Assembly: GCF_000165425.1 (NCBI RefSeq)
Contig: NW_001799650.1
Coordinates: 124,001-188,000 of the forward strand
Origin: Paramecium tetraurelia
Taxonomy: Eukaryota; Ciliophora; Oligohymenophorea; Peniculida; Parameciidae
Direction of reading: 5' to 3'
Length of the DNA: 64,000 bases
The position numbers and the translations under genes were made by a program. The notes under the pieces were generated by a model, which was not told the DNA's origin, did not search any database, and worked only from the letters and a program-made list of their open reading frames with translations. Within the stretch, counting starts at the first letter, position 1. Every line of letters starts with the position of its first letter. Below are positions 25,960-39,147 of the stretch, in pieces.

Positions 25960-27234
25960 TCATTTTTTGCCTCCGCCTCCAACATTAAATTTGAAGAAAC
26001 AGATATCTCCATCTTCTACAACGTACTCCTTACCCTATTGTCTATACTTACCTTCAGCCTTGACTGCTGTGATGGTACCCAAATGAACAAAATCTTCATA
26101 CTTCATAACTTCAGCACAAATGAATCCCTTTTCAAAATCTGTATGGATAACTCCAGCAGCTTAAGGAGCTTTAGTTCCTGCTCTAATTGTCCAACATCTG
26201 ACTTCATCTTCTCCTGCAGTAAAGAAGTAAATCAAATCTAATGTCTTGTATCCAGTCTTGATGATCCTTGGCAACATGGATAATTTTGATCTTTCTTATG
26301 TTATGGTACCTGCTTGAGTTCTTAATATAGAATAAAATGAATTACTCTTCAAAAATAGTTTTTTCTAAATCTGCACTGTATGGTATAATATCTCCTGGAC
26401 AATTGGCATCAACCCAATCCTTAATACCTTTCAACCATTTATTCTTTCTAGTCATAAAATCTGGTTGACTTAAGTTGACCAAATAGACTACATTCTTTGC
26501 TGTAATGAAATAGTATTTATTCAATATTTCAATCTCCTTGAAGTTCCAATCTCCTGTTCTTACCCACTTCTTGTTGTCCAATAACAATTTGACTTTGTCC
26601 AAGACTTCCTTCTCTTCTCTAGCATCTTTATTGTTGTTTCTCTTAATTACGTGTTCTGTTTCTGCCAATCTATTGTTACAGAATTCCAAATCCTTCAACA
26701 ACAACTCAGTAGAAATGATATCCATGTCTCTAATGATATAATTGTGTATTCTACCTAATTGGATCAACTGACAATTCAGTATGACAAACATTCTCATCTT
26801 CGAATGCTCTCACTACATGATAAATTCCATCGCATTCTTTTATGTGTGATAAGAAAGCATTTCCCAATCCTTCTCCCTTGTGTGCTCCTGGGACCAATCT
26901 ATTTTATTATTCAATTATATCAATACCCAGCAATATCAACAATGCTCAAGACAGCTTGAATCTCACTTTTAGGTTTGTGAATTTGGCATAGTTTAATAAA
27001 TCTCTCATCTGGAACAGGAACTTTGGCATTGTTGGGATCTATTGTGCAGAATGGATAATTTTCTGCTGGAACATTCAATTTACACAAAGTATTAAATGTG
27101 GTTGATTTTCCTATTTTTCATAAAATGCATTCCTTACCCACATTTGCCATACCTACAATACCCATCTTGAGAGTATTGCTGGGTCTTCCCAACTTATTCT
27201 TCTTCTCTTCTTGCTATTCTTTTTTAGGAGGCAT
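25960..27234 (-). CDS. OLA1/YchF-type ATPase
   Basis: 389 residues, collinear with human OLA1. An Obg-family P-loop protein that prefers ATP and binds ribosomes. Visible: [18 protein letters not shown] (P-loop), [39 protein letters not shown] in three short pieces, VVRAFED, the NLSQPDF motif replacing the guanine-specific NKxD, and the TGS end with [31 protein letters not shown] and [16 protein letters not shown]. Four introns (27, 28, 25 and 25 bases); three end TAG, one at 26321-26345 ends AAG. With them exons sum to whole codons. Ends with [11 protein letters not shown]. Confidence 0.96.
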
Positions 27235-27405
27235 TTAAATCTTAATATAAATGTATTTGTTTTATTTATTAATTATACACCCTCTTTATACACTTCTCTA
27301 GAGATAGAAATAATGTTTATGAATACAACCAAACTTCAATACAAAAAAGTAATACATCGTATACATTTATACAAACCCAATTGTTAATTATGTATAATAT
27401 TAAAC

Positions 27406-28321
27406 TCATTACCCTTTTGACAACAAATCAGATTATGATTGCTATTATTTTAATGAATTTTGAGACTTTTTTCCGAAAATGACTTTTGAATCATAGTTGC
27501 TCTTAAACTAAATCTAGGTCACTGGCTTTTCCTTCTAAAACTAAATGCTACTCTTATAAGCACTCGAATTGAATTGTGCCCACTAATTTTGAATCTTCTC
27601 CTACGACACCCTCTAAGAATCGAGATAGAGAATCCCTGCCTAAGGTTCATTCTTCAACTTTTCATTATCCTCATTCAAAGATACAATTTAACTCTTCAGC
27701 TGATCAATTTATTTCTCCTTCCTATCAATTTCGAATTTGTGTTGTTTCTACAAATAATTGTACTTCTGCTAAACTATTTCCAATTACTGCTTCATCTACA
27801 GATGTTACTCCTGCATCTCAGCCAACTCTATCACCGCCTTCTGTTCCCGACTGTTCGCCTCCTGTATTTGCGATCTCAGATTCTGGAGGATGGCTTTCCA
27901 CTTAATAAATAATCAATACTCTCTCTTCTTTAATTCTACTCACACAGTATATCCTGATCTCTCTTCACACTCTCCAGTTCTGCACTCTTCTATTTGAGTT
28001 CCCTCATCAATCTGTTTATGTCCTCCTTATATTTCTCCTCCATATCTTTGCGTCTCTCGTATTCCTATTGCAGACCCTGGTACTCCTCTCTCGTTACTTG
28101 AAAACTTTAACCAAAGACATTCTTACTCATCATCATGCTCTCGCTTTGATTCGTCGGTCTGTTTTCCTCGCATTCCGCACTTTCAGACTTCCAAGTCTTT
28201 AACTTACTCAACATAATACTTCATTTTTCTTCAAATCATTCTAGAACGAATTTATACGGTCATCTCTCATCTCGAACGTCGAATCCCTTTAAAATAAAGC
28301 ATTTATTTGCTCTACTGACAT
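27406..28321 (-). CDS. Coiled-coil protein
   Basis: 288 residues from ATG 28321 (MSVEQINALFQRDSTFEMRD) to TGA 27408-27406. Residues 75-235 are a continuous coiled coil (QEYERRKDMEEKYKEDINRL; EIDRKEKQIDQLKSQIVSL). Two introns, 28197-28219 (23 bases) and 27894-27919 (26 bases), both ending AAG, bring three blocks into one frame and give whole codons. The tail is S/Q/K-rich and disordered. Family and role unknown. It shares the region around 28330-28540 with the 3' end of the next minus-strand gene. Confidence 0.7.
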
Positions 28322-28546
28322 ATACACAGGCTGATTGTTCATATATTAAATATATTATATATAATTTATTTCTGTATTACATTATCAAAAACAACAAAAA
28401 TATTATTGCAATTTTTCTTTTAATTTAATTTTAAGAAATAACTTTATTCTTGATTTCATCCTCTGCGACTAAAGCACACCTCCCCATACCAAAACCTGTC
28501 ATTTATACTAAAATTATTATATAAATTAAATTATCAAGTTCACCTC

Positions 28547-29980
28547 TCATAACTAAGAGTTCGTTTCATCAAACGGAATTAATTTATTGAAATAAAATAC
28601 CAAATCCAAATTCAAAGGAGTAACCAGCAAATGCTATTCGGTGTACTTGATAAAGAAGTTCTTTTAGTATAATTACAAAAATTAGTACTTATTTGACAGT
28701 TTTACCTGGAAAGCAAGATAATTGTCAAAATTATTCATACTTATTTCATGAAAACTATTTAAATCCATATCCTAAATTATGTTGAATACTTGAATTAAGT
28801 ATATTTTAAAAAATTAGGCATAGGTCTTTAATTTTACCACTTTATTGCCATTTAAATTCAAATTAACTGTTGCTGAAAAAACGTAGGTGTTTAATAATTT
28901 ATTCAACAATTTAACAACATTTATTGTCTTTATTTTATATTAACCTAACATTAAAATTGACATGACTCCGAATTTAAATTGCAAATTAAAACGATTTTTC
29001 TTGCAATTAGAAAATTGTTCTACTAATTGATTTGATATAATTTAAGGAACTTGTTTCTTCTTTGATTCCAATTTCGAATTCTCTAAAATTAAAATCAAAC
29101 TATTATCTGTGTTGAATTAACAAAGTCTGATTTTTATTTTGTTTCTTTTAACAACCGCAAGGCAATTTCCCCTTATACTGTTTTAATCATGAATTATCCA
29201 TTTCTCTAGTATCCTGTCGCCAACTTTACAATTTCTTATAAAATTCCTGATATTACAACCATAACACAAATTTTGGTTGTATCCCAAAAATTAATGCTCT
29301 TAATTGACTTAATGTACATCTATTTAAAGCTTCTTTTCATTGTAAATAATTTTTGTAAAAGGCTTATTGATTAAAGTTTGTAATTGATAATTAATCGTAT
29401 CTTCTTTGTAATTCATTAAAAATTACTACCTTTGTGCCCTATTACATATATATAACACGCTTATTAAAAATACTGCTGTAACTATAGTAAGACCCAAACC
29501 TACCAAATCAAATCTACCTGCATAAAAAGTAGTCACAACTAATCTGAATATCAAATGAATTATAACAGAAGGACAACTTAAATAAAAATCTGTAGCAAAA
29601 TATGTTACTGCCTAAATCAAAGAAAAGCTGCTCCCGTACAAATAGTATTCTTATCCATGTATATTGCTGGCAGTAAAATTTAACTAAAGTAATAAGATAA
29701 AAGCATTTTCTAGAGTCATTATTTTTTATGTTAGAGTCTCCTTTTTCCTTACAATGAAAAAGCTTAATATTGAGAGGGCAACAAAAGTTATGTTGATAAT
29801 TGGTATTGAAAATGATTGCCTAGTTGTTACCTTAATTATCTGTAATGTATTCATTAATAATGACATTAGAAGGAGACCAAAATGCAGAGGCCTGAGTGTT
29901 TTTTAAATGGACTGTTTTTAATATTTTAATTCAATATCTGCAGCCTTAAATTATAATGTAAGTTTATTCATTAAGTCCAT
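28547..29980 (-). CDS. Multi-pass membrane protein, possible decayed sensor kinase
   Basis: An intronless frame of 477 residues from ATG 29980 to TGA 28549-28547. About five membrane spans fill residues 35-210, followed by a soluble region. Its last part (FKIYLIQVFNIIQDMDLNSF...) and a short stretch just past the stop, in another frame at about 28440-28500 (TGFGMGRCALVAEDEI), recall the N and G2 boxes of histidine-kinase ATPase domains. Key residues are not preserved, and the G2-like part is outside the frame. So this is either an unrelated membrane protein or a gene in decay. Confidence 0.45.
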
Positions 29981-30427
29981 TTTTTTTTCTTATTATCTCA
30001 AAAAATTATTTAATAGAGTCAATCGTAATTAACTGTTGAGTAAAATAACAAAAACATAAATTCGGTTAAAAAAATTGAGTCCTTTTAGTGATTTAGTTTA
30101 GATTAGTCACTTTTATTTAAATAGTGGATTGGATATTTTAAAAATTATTTTAGAAACGATTACCATTAAAGAATAAATGAAAAAAATTAATTTGAGTAAT
30201 TAAATTACTATAAATATTAAGTTTTTTAATATAAGCTTAATTTAATATTTATAATAAATTATATATCTTTAAGTCGTCGAATTAACAATTTATATATCTT
30301 TAAGTCGTCGAATTGACAGATGATGTCAAAATGATCTATATTTAATTTATGTACATTTTTTAATATTCAAACTCAAGTAGATCATTATATAGATTATATA
30401 TAATAATATCATATACATTTTAGTTAG
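29981..30427. other. Intergenic region containing a short tandem duplication
   Basis: About 450 AT-rich bases upstream of 29980 and downstream of the giant gene at 30428. It holds the duplication at 30260-30314 listed separately. No gene seen. Confidence 0.5.
30260..30314. repeat. 24-base direct repeat, two copies
   Basis: The 24 bases starting TATATATCTTTAAGTCGTCG occur identically at 30260-30283 and 30291-30314, a period of 31 bases. The core AAGTCGTCGAATT is GC-richer than its surroundings. It could be a recent tandem duplication or a pair of protein-binding sites. Confidence 0.8.
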
Positions 30428-33400
30428 TCATCTTTTAATAATACTATATTTAATAAGTGATGCTCTAATAATCTTCTCTTTTTGTATGATGTCGTTTGGC
30501 ATATATGATTTGTATATTTTCCTATAGAACTGAAATGATTTATTCAATTAATTAACTAAATACATTTCTGCTATGGTTATAAATACCAGTAGTTAAAATA
30601 CTACCATGACAATCATCAAAACAAGTATTAGAGTAAAGTATTGATCAATTAGATTCCCTAGATCATTAGACCAAGAAGTTAGTAAAGCTTTGAAGGCAGA
30701 CTTGATGTAATCTATGGCTACATTATATTGCCAAATGGTTTCCAAATTAATCTATCCAAATCTAGTCTCCTTATTCAAAACATAATCTTAATATAAATGA
30801 ACTATTACCTTCAGTGACAGATGAATATAATTAATTAAATGCCACGACTCCTTATTTTAGTTTACCATTTAAAATAGTCTAACAATCGTCAGCAGCCACT
30901 GTATCCAAATAAGAATTTTCTTAGAGATACTAACATAAATTTCCGAAATATATAGATTGGAAGCTTGTGTAATATGTGCCATAATTTGGATTCTCAATAG
31001 AAGGAGTGCTTTTGATATCAGTAATTTGATCTTCTAAAATTTTCTAAATTTATTCTAAGCAATTTTAATTATATTAATCAGGATTGAAATATTTCTCTTT
31101 GACTGAAACTAATAAAAGTTAACTATCACTGAAATCTTAAATGGAGTCTGCACCAGTCGAAATCAATTTGGTAATTTATTATGAGGAGTCGCTTAATGTT
31201 AAGAAAAATACTAAGGATGCCGAGGATGAAAACAACACATATAAGATATAGATTAAAGACATTTTAATTGTTAATTTTTTAAGTAATTACTTTTCAAGAA
31301 TCTGCTTGTCCTTTCTTTTAGTAAGGTTTTAGTCTTCAACTTCATTAATTAGTAGGAAATTTTATTATTATTAGAAATTAGTTTTAGTGTTGATTTATAG
31401 TTTTCTATCATTTTGTTGGATAATGCCTGATATATCATCATCCTTATTTAATATGTATTGAAATTAAGTTTGAACAAATTACTATTGTTTGACAATCTTA
31501 TTCAAATCGTTTTTCTTGATCATAATAAACATTTTTAGTACTGCTTTGAAGGTCTGACAAATCCATAAGATGATAAGTAATAATCCAAAGAATCCAATGA
31601 TAAAAATGCAAGATTCCAAGATCAGAATAATGATCACAAAATCAGACATTGAACTTGATTTATTGATAAGAATATCTTCCAAGAGCAAGACAGCATCATT
31701 AAATTCTAAATAGAGAGTGGGAACAGTAATATTCCGCATATACTTCACCAAGGAATTTGATTCATTTAGTTGAATCAATTCCTCCGAAGACAGAATGGAC
31801 ACTTGGTGTTCTACTAGAATTATCTTTGTAAACACATCCTTGTAATCTAAAACAATAGGCACATTTTGAATTTAAGCAATAGTCAGATCAGTAATAGAAT
31901 TACTATGAAATATTGTTTCATCTAAAAAGGTTTCTTGTAAATTCAAATCCCTAATTTGTAGTTTTAAGTAATCATAACTCTAATCAATTTATAAGGTTTG
32001 GTAAGTGAAGAATTTATCCTGAGTATCCAGAGCCACTCCTTCAACTAGTAAATTTTTAAAATCAGCATTTTTGTAGAGAAGCAAATCCATAACTGTATCA
32101 TAAGCTTCAATTATATAGGTTTGCATTTGCGATAATTGTAAAATACGAGCGGATTAAGTTTTAATTGGTAAAAAGTCCTAGTATACAATTATAAGCTTAC
32201 TGAATAAGGTTTAAGAAAGTAAGTGATTAGATTTAATGCTAAGATTGTAACATACATGAAACGTAGAAACCAAGTCAGATAAGAGATTTTGACAAGCAAT
32301 TTCCTAGGTCTATTATTATCCTCTTTCCTAAATATGTTATCAAGAACATTTAAAGAGAAACTTTAAGTGCCTTATTACATCTTAAACTGATTCTGAAAGG
32401 TTTCCCAATTGATCATTTTCGGTTATCCTTTAAAGTCAACCAAAGCATCCTTTTCTTCCGAGTCCTCCAAATTGTCCTCTTTCTATAGTTAATATCCCAA
32501 TCCATTTGACTTAGCGGCGGCTACTTTGATTTTGACATTTGAATTGGTTGGAGATGACTATGGTTGATGAGGTGAAACTATTTTGCTTTCTCCATCACTA
32601 GTCATGGTTAAGTATTTTGCACCATCAATGTTTTGTATACTCTTAAGTCTTGACATATCTAGGAGGATTAGAATAAATACAAATTACCTCTAGAGAGTCC
32701 TTTATTTAACATCATATAAGATTGTTTACGAACATTTTGACGAATTTTGTTTTTGAGTATTTCTGAAATGTTGGATACCTTCATTATTCCAATTCGTTCA
32801 TCCCTTATTTTATAGAATGAGATTGTGCAAATAATTTTAAATGACTTAACTTTTTACTAATCTTTCAAGATATCTTAGTATATCTCTTTTATCAAATCAT
32901 AATACCCTTTGTCTTCATCATTTTTTCTTCTTTCAGCTGCTTTCTAAAACATTAATCTAGCTTTTTTCTTGAATTCTCTTTATTAAGTGCCTTATTTAAA
33001 AAATAGTTTCTTATCATTAACTTTCAATTTGCCCTTATCTTTTTCCCTTTCCTTGTCTTGCTTCTCCTCTTGTTTAACATGCTTGAATATGAATATACAT
33101 TTACATCATCTTATTGTTTCTTGATCTAATAGAGTTTGTATTTAGATTCAGTGTAGTGCTTACATGCAGGCAGAAACTTATCAGAGAGTTTCATATGAAA
33201 AGAGATGGGTTCTCCATTGTTTACTTTACCATCCAAAACAAACTGTCCTTTCTATTTAACTATTTCATCCTTGCTCATGTTGTCATCACTCTAATCTCCT
33301 CCAGCATGAATATTACTTTCAAATTTAGTTTAAATTCTTTTGTAATTGTTCTAAAACTATGTTTCATACATTTTCTTAATTTCTTCATCAACCTTTTTAT

Positions 33401-36172
33401 TTTACTATTCATTTATATCCTTCTACATTTCAGAATACTAATCGATTTAATTCTTAAAGTCCTAAGCATCATTCCTCTCGCTAGCATTGCTGATTTATTA
33501 TTAAAATTGTTTGTTATCTTCTGGCACATCTAAAGATTGCATCTGTAGATAATTTGATGAGAGGTCTACTTCACCATATGAGATATTTCCACTTTTCCCA
33601 GGTATTAGATTATGAGAACTAGAATTGGTCATGTTCACTTATATTTTGAATTAACCTGGCATGTTGTTAACACGTTTAACTGATTTTCCCAAAGGTTCTT
33701 CTTTTTTCTTTTTGATTTTCTACATCCCGAACAATTCTAAGTCAGTCTCTTCATTGATCAATTGACATGCTCTACTAAATTATATTAATTTTGGTGCAAA
33801 TAACAAAATATTGATTAAGGTCTGTAATTTTTGTTTCTAGAACAATGACTAATCTATTTATAATGATTAAATCACATTTGGAGTCATCCCATTGATTTCC
33901 CAGTCTTAATTCAATATTATTACATCATGCTTCTTCTCATTATTTAAATCAGTCGGTCTGATCATAACTACAAATTGTGACTATCCATTCAAATCCACAT
34001 AGAGTTTTAGAAACTTTTAGGCAGTGAACATAAATCCTTTTTTATGAATGCAATAGACCTTCCTCTAAGAATACAAAGCATGTCCCTTGCCTGTCAATTT
34101 GTAATCATTCAATAAGGAGGGATGTACCTTTGAATAAATGTCAGGCATCAATTAAGTGATCTGAAATTTGTTAGCAACCTCTTCATGAGTATACCCAAAG
34201 ATCTTTGTAAATTATTTATTCACCTTAATGATTACAGCATCAGGATCATCAGTAGTTTATATAATACATGCTTTTTTATCAAATATAATTTTCTTGCTTT
34301 TTATATCAATTTTATCCATATCCAATTTTTGTTCTTAATCTGATTTCACACTAGCTATGTCTTCTTCTACATTATTTTCTTGGACTTCCTCAGAGAAGAT
34401 ATCATTCTCATTAACTGACAATCCTTAGAAGTTATCTAATATTTTATTTTTTAATTTCTTATTTTATATATAGAGAGTAAACCAAGCATAATAAAATTTC
34501 CATTTTTTTTTGAAATCCAAATAATTCTGAATCTACACCCATAAATTATTTGTTTATTCAATCTTCTCAAATTAATTCTTGAGTAACTCATCCAATTCCT
34601 ACAGGTCGATCACTTCCTTCTATAAACACTTCCAAAATGCACAATTTTGTATCATAATCTGATTGATGTTCTTCTTTATTGTTTCAATTAGATCTTCAAC
34701 ATATAATGCATTCTAGATTTCCAATTTCTCCCTATAACTTTCTTGATTCCTATGTTTTATGTATCGTTTAATTTTCATTTTCAATTGGTAAGCCTTATAT
34801 CTATTGATAACAAAAAGAAACCGTTTTTCTAAGCCATTCAAAATATGCAATGAAATTTAATGATTTTGAAATTTAAAGAACATATACCGAGCATAAAGCA
34901 ATTACAATTCAATTGAATTAGGATTATCCATCAGTTTAGTCTCAATCCAGGATTTTATCAGAAACTTTACGAAAATATTCTTATGAATAAGCCAATCGTC
35001 CAACATTACTTCCTTCTTCTTCTTGGAATCAAAAGTTTTCTTCTTCTTACAAAAACACCTGCCTTCTCCCTATATTATGGTATGTCGACACTCCTATTCC
35101 ATATGTCTCTATAAGATGCCTTTAAAAAACAAATCTACGTTGATATCTTAATTAGTGACTTCAAGCAATGAAATAACTATAAAAACCTATCTCGAAAAAT
35201 CAGTTTCACTGGCTTTCTCATAATTGATGTCTTCATAATTGGAGTTTCTCAAATTGTAAATAAAGCAACAAACTAAAAATATGAAGGACAAAGTGAAAAA
35301 AAGACTGAAATTCTCAAATGATTGTTCAATTGTGTTCCAACGATACAACTCATCAATCATCATCGAAAAACTCGAGGAGACCATTATAATCAGTAAGATT
35401 AAGAAGGTATTACGTATAATAGAAGTGGCAAAAGCCATGTATCCACTGTAAAACAAGCAATTTAAAAGAAAGAAAGAATACCCTAAAAATATACAGATCA
35501 TCATGACCCATAGATAGGAGTAATCATTAGAACTACAGAGAATAGGGTTTCATAGTTACCTAAACGAAATCAGAAAGGCCTAGAAAGCTCTGAAGAGATG
35601 AAACATTGCTAAATAGAGTGAATTTTCTGTATTGAAACAATCCTTCTTCTGACTGCTGTCATTATGGAAAAATACACTCAAGAAAAATATGTTGAAAAGT
35701 CCAAAACACACTCTAATGTAATATTAAGTAATACCCTAATACTGACATGGCTATTAAGACTTTCCTCTCGGCATTCATAGAACAATCCATCGAAGGACCA
35801 CAAACTATGTTCTCAAAAAAGACTACCAAGGCCGGATAATGGAATATCCAAATGTACCACTCAGACAATTGCACAAATTTCTAGATAACAGCATTTAGTA
35901 CCTTGCCTATGAACTTCTTCCTGACTCGATAATCATCCGATTGTAGTATGTAAAGAATGAAATATAATAAGGTGTTACCGATTGTGGCAAGCAAAAATAT
36001 GGATAACATTAGGTAATTAATTGTTATGTCTTGTCTTAGTAAACCTTGAATGTCAAAGTATGTGCCAGAGTCGATTATTTAATTAAGAATTGTTGACTCC
36101 GATGAGTAGTGGAGATCTATCACGTTCTTGTATCTGAATATACTGATTAAGGTACTATCGAATTTAACTCAT
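30428..36172 (-). CDS. Giant multi-pass PAS-domain membrane protein
   Basis: The longest gene, 5.7 kb, from ATG at 36172 to TGA 30430-30428. A 22-base intron ending CAG follows the first five codons. N-terminal third: about ten membrane spans (YLMLSIFLLATIGNTLLYFI). Middle: helical region with basic and acidic linkers. A PAS domain lies at about 34080-34320 on the plus map (TDDPDAVIIKVNKQFTKIFG, then YTHEEVANK, QLMPDIYSKVHPSLLNDY). Then a phospho-type linker (KSIQNIDGAKYLTMTSDGES) and a C-terminal TM-loop-TM tail with an intron at 30787-30808 ending AAG. Other introns were not all resolved. Same ciliate family as 2308-6577. A sensory role is inferred from the PAS domain. Confidence 0.8.
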
Positions 36173-36377
36173 TATATGATGGATAAAGGAGACTATCAAC
36201 ATTATTATGGCCTTCGTGTAAGATGCTTATTTCAATTTCAAAAGATCATTAAACAATTTGAAATGTTCTTCCAAACCCTTTCCATCACGTCTCTTCTCCA
36301 ACTCCCTCTCTTGTTACTACAGAGTGGGTATCACTTATTCTTTATCCATCCAATTTATTAAATAAATATAATTATTT
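36173..36377. promoter_or_regulatory. Divergent promoter region
   Basis: 205 bases between the divergent starts of the giant PAS gene (-) and UCH37 (+). It is less AT-rich than most spacers, with C/T-rich runs around 36270-36315. No defined element recognised. Confidence 0.4.
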
Positions 36378-37576
36378 ATGCAGGAGTGGTGTACAATCGA
36401 GTCCGACCCTGGAGTTTTCACTGAGCTCATCAATGCAATTGGAGTCCAAGGAGTTCAAGTTGAAGAGATCTACGATCTAAATGATGAGCAATAGATAGCT
36501 TAAATGCAACCAATTTATGGATTCATCTTCCTATTCCGATGGACAAGCAAAGGCGAAAAAAGAGAATCCCTCAAAATTTATGATCAAGATCTCTTCTTTG
36601 CCAACTAAGTCATTTAAAATGCATGTGCAACCCAAGCCATCATTTCTATTTTACTCAATTGCCCATAAATTGAAATTGGAGAAGCACTCAGAAATTATAA
36701 AGTATTACACTATTCATCATCCAGGAATTCGCCCTTGCTCTAGATCCCAAAGAAAGAGGCAACTGCCTAGGTGCTGTCGATATCATTAAGACTGCTCATA
36801 ACAGCTTTGCTCGACCTGAACCCTTTATTTTCTCTAACGATAAGAAAAAAGCTAAGGTAAGTCTCCCTCCATTTTATTCTAGGAAGGTGATGATGTATTT
36901 CACTTTGTCTCTTATATCCCCTTCAAAGGAAAGGTGTATGAATTAGATGGTCTCCAAGAAGGACCCATCTTGATTGGAGAATATCAAGATGATTGGGTTG
37001 TCAGAGCTAAGGAAGCCATCTTAACCAGGATCCAACACTACTAAGAAAAGGAAACTGCTTTCACTTTGTTAGCTGTCAATTAATGTAGGAAATTCAAAGT
37101 ATGTGCAATAATTTATTTAGGCTAACAACATTATTTTATAGTCTTAAAATGAAATACTCTAGAGTCTCAAGACTTTGTAATTCATAGGAGTCGATTTAAC
37201 TGAAGAGTAGACATAACAATTACTTCAACTTTCAAATTAATAAGTAAATTGTAATACTATTATGCATACAAGAATATTGAGCAAGAATTACTGCAAGAAT
37301 CGTCAGAAGAATTATAAAATAGATTAGCTCTGGCCAACAACAGAATTTAGGAAGCCCAAATTATACTTAGTGAAGAGAGTGCAAAGTTTTAAAAATATTA
37401 AGTACTTCTACCAAAGTTATCACTCTTAGGAAGAAAATTCCAGAAGGAAGCACAATTACATTCCATTCATTTTAGAACTTTTTAAGATGGCTCAACGAAA
37501 AGGTTAACTAGAAGGACTATTGGAAAAGGCATAACAAAAGTAATAACAAAAGTTGTAACAATAAACAAAAAAATGA
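36378..37576 (+). CDS. Ubiquitin C-terminal hydrolase UCH37/UCHL5
   Basis: 356 residues, collinear with human UCHL5, the proteasome- and INO80-associated deubiquitinase. Visible: [20 protein letters not shown], the oxyanion Gln and catalytic Cys in NACATQAI, catalytic His in [19 protein letters not shown], and Asp in that loop; C-terminal ULD/KEKE-like end with [14 protein letters not shown] that binds Rpn13. Five introns: 36702-36724 (23, CAG), 36857-36882 (26, TAG), 37099-37120 (22, TAG), 37244-37272 (29, AAG) and 37402-37429 (28, TAG). Exons then sum to whole codons. The final 12 residues are nearly all Q and K. Confidence 0.95.
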
Positions 37577-37684
37577 TATTTAAGTTTTATAATATGAACA
37601 ATATATATATAAAATTTAATTGATTCTTTCAATAAATTATTTAAGCATTGATTAAATTATAAATGCTAAATAAGTATAAATATA

Positions 37685-39075
37685 TCAAATAAATTTATTT
37701 TCTCTTAACTTTAATCTAACTTTATTTATTTAATCTTAAATTTAATCTAATTCTTGTTCAAGCTATTCCCTTTTTCTTCTCTCCAATGCACTCTTTGATA
37801 TGTTAATCTTTTTATTTAATTCACTTTCTAAAGTTTATTTTTTTATTGTCAATTCATTCAGCTAATTGGTTAATTGAAACTCTAAATCCTTCTATTACTA
37901 AGTACGAAAATCAGATGGAAAATTCAAAATCCCTCCTTGATTATAAGTTACTTATTATGGATCTTATTTGCTGTTTTACTATTTGATTTAAGATTAAACT
38001 AACATTTGATTGAATTATTTAATACTGTTCTATTTTTTAAATTATTTGTAAGCATTTATTAAATTATCATTCTCCTGTAATCCTTCATGTTTAGAAGCAT
38101 TCTAACTTAGATTCTGAAGAATCTATTATTCACTGCTTGATGCATTACTGTAAGCGCTACTCATCATAGTTGTGGCTTCTCGGAATTAGAGTTATTAACT
38201 TTGCTTTTTCTAGATTTATTAATACTATTCAAATTGTTATAACAAGGATTTAAATTACTAATCAAGCATAACCTATAAGTCCTATACATAAATATTACAT
38301 TCTGCTATGAAACATTTCTAGCTTCCTTTTCAAGTAAGTCAATTCTGATATAAGCTTCATTCAATCTTAAATTAGCATCTTCTAATTTCACCTCTGTTTC
38401 TTTTACTTTGACTTCTAGATTAATGCACTAATTTTTATAATGGTTGACCTACTGCTTAGTTTCATGGAGTTCTATTAATTTGGAGTCGTAGTCTGTGGGA
38501 ACTTAAAAATTTTATAGATGTTGTGTTAATTATTAATGCAATTATTATTAGATTTTTTATTACATAGACTGAAGTTATTATTGTTGTTAATTTTATTATT
38601 GCTGATATTTTTGGCTTTGATTTTGTATCTCATCCATAGCTCCCATGTACTTCTCTAATATTTCATCCCTCTCCTATTATAATAGATTGAGAATCTTGTT
38701 ATACTAGGTTATTATGAGATTGATGAGAATGGATTGTTCAAGAATCTTCTCATCCCTTATTTTGATATCTTCATCTTTATCTATAACCATCTACTTTAAG
38801 TTTTGGAGGTTTTATTCATAAAACGAGATCAGTTAAATTTAAACAGCTTCCTTGCCTTTCTCCTTTGCATTGCTGTCAGAATTTGAAATGTCATTATTAC
38901 TTAATTATTCAATCGGTTCTGTAACCTGTTTTTATCCACTGAAGAATCTTCTTTATTATTCTGTTTTTTTGCCAACTTTATCCTAATAGATCTAAAATAA
39001 GTTATCCATAGGTTAATAGGAAGATGAACCTCCTTGGCTTAAACATTTAAAATTATTCCCATCAACATCATCCAT
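37685..39075 (-). CDS. Gln-rich coiled-coil protein
   Basis: 454 residues from ATG 39075 (MDDVDGNNFKCLSQGGSS) to TGA 37687-37685. Nearly all of it is coiled coil with a central poly-Gln-like zone encoded by mixed CAA/TAA/TAG (about 38500-38620). One 26-base intron near 38265-38290 (TAG) brings the two halves into frame. Low-complexity Q tracts suggest self-association. No catalytic domain; family not recognised. It lies tail to tail with UCH37 and 72 bases downstream of the MORN gene on the same strand. Confidence 0.65.
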
Positions 39076-39147
39076 TTTGAATTTATTATATTAAGATAAT
39101 TATATAATCAATCTCTCAATTTTAACAGTGCCATAGATACAAATAAA

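Noticed and set aside
27574-27912. Two long plus-strand open frames, one Ser/Pro/Thr-rich and one Leu-rich.
   Set aside because: Both are antisense to a coiled-coil gene whose Q/K/E codons create open frames on the other strand.
36517-36789. Plus-strand open frame starting [16 protein letters not shown].
   Set aside because: Overlaps the UCH37 catalytic exon in a different frame; the UCH37 frame carries the active site.
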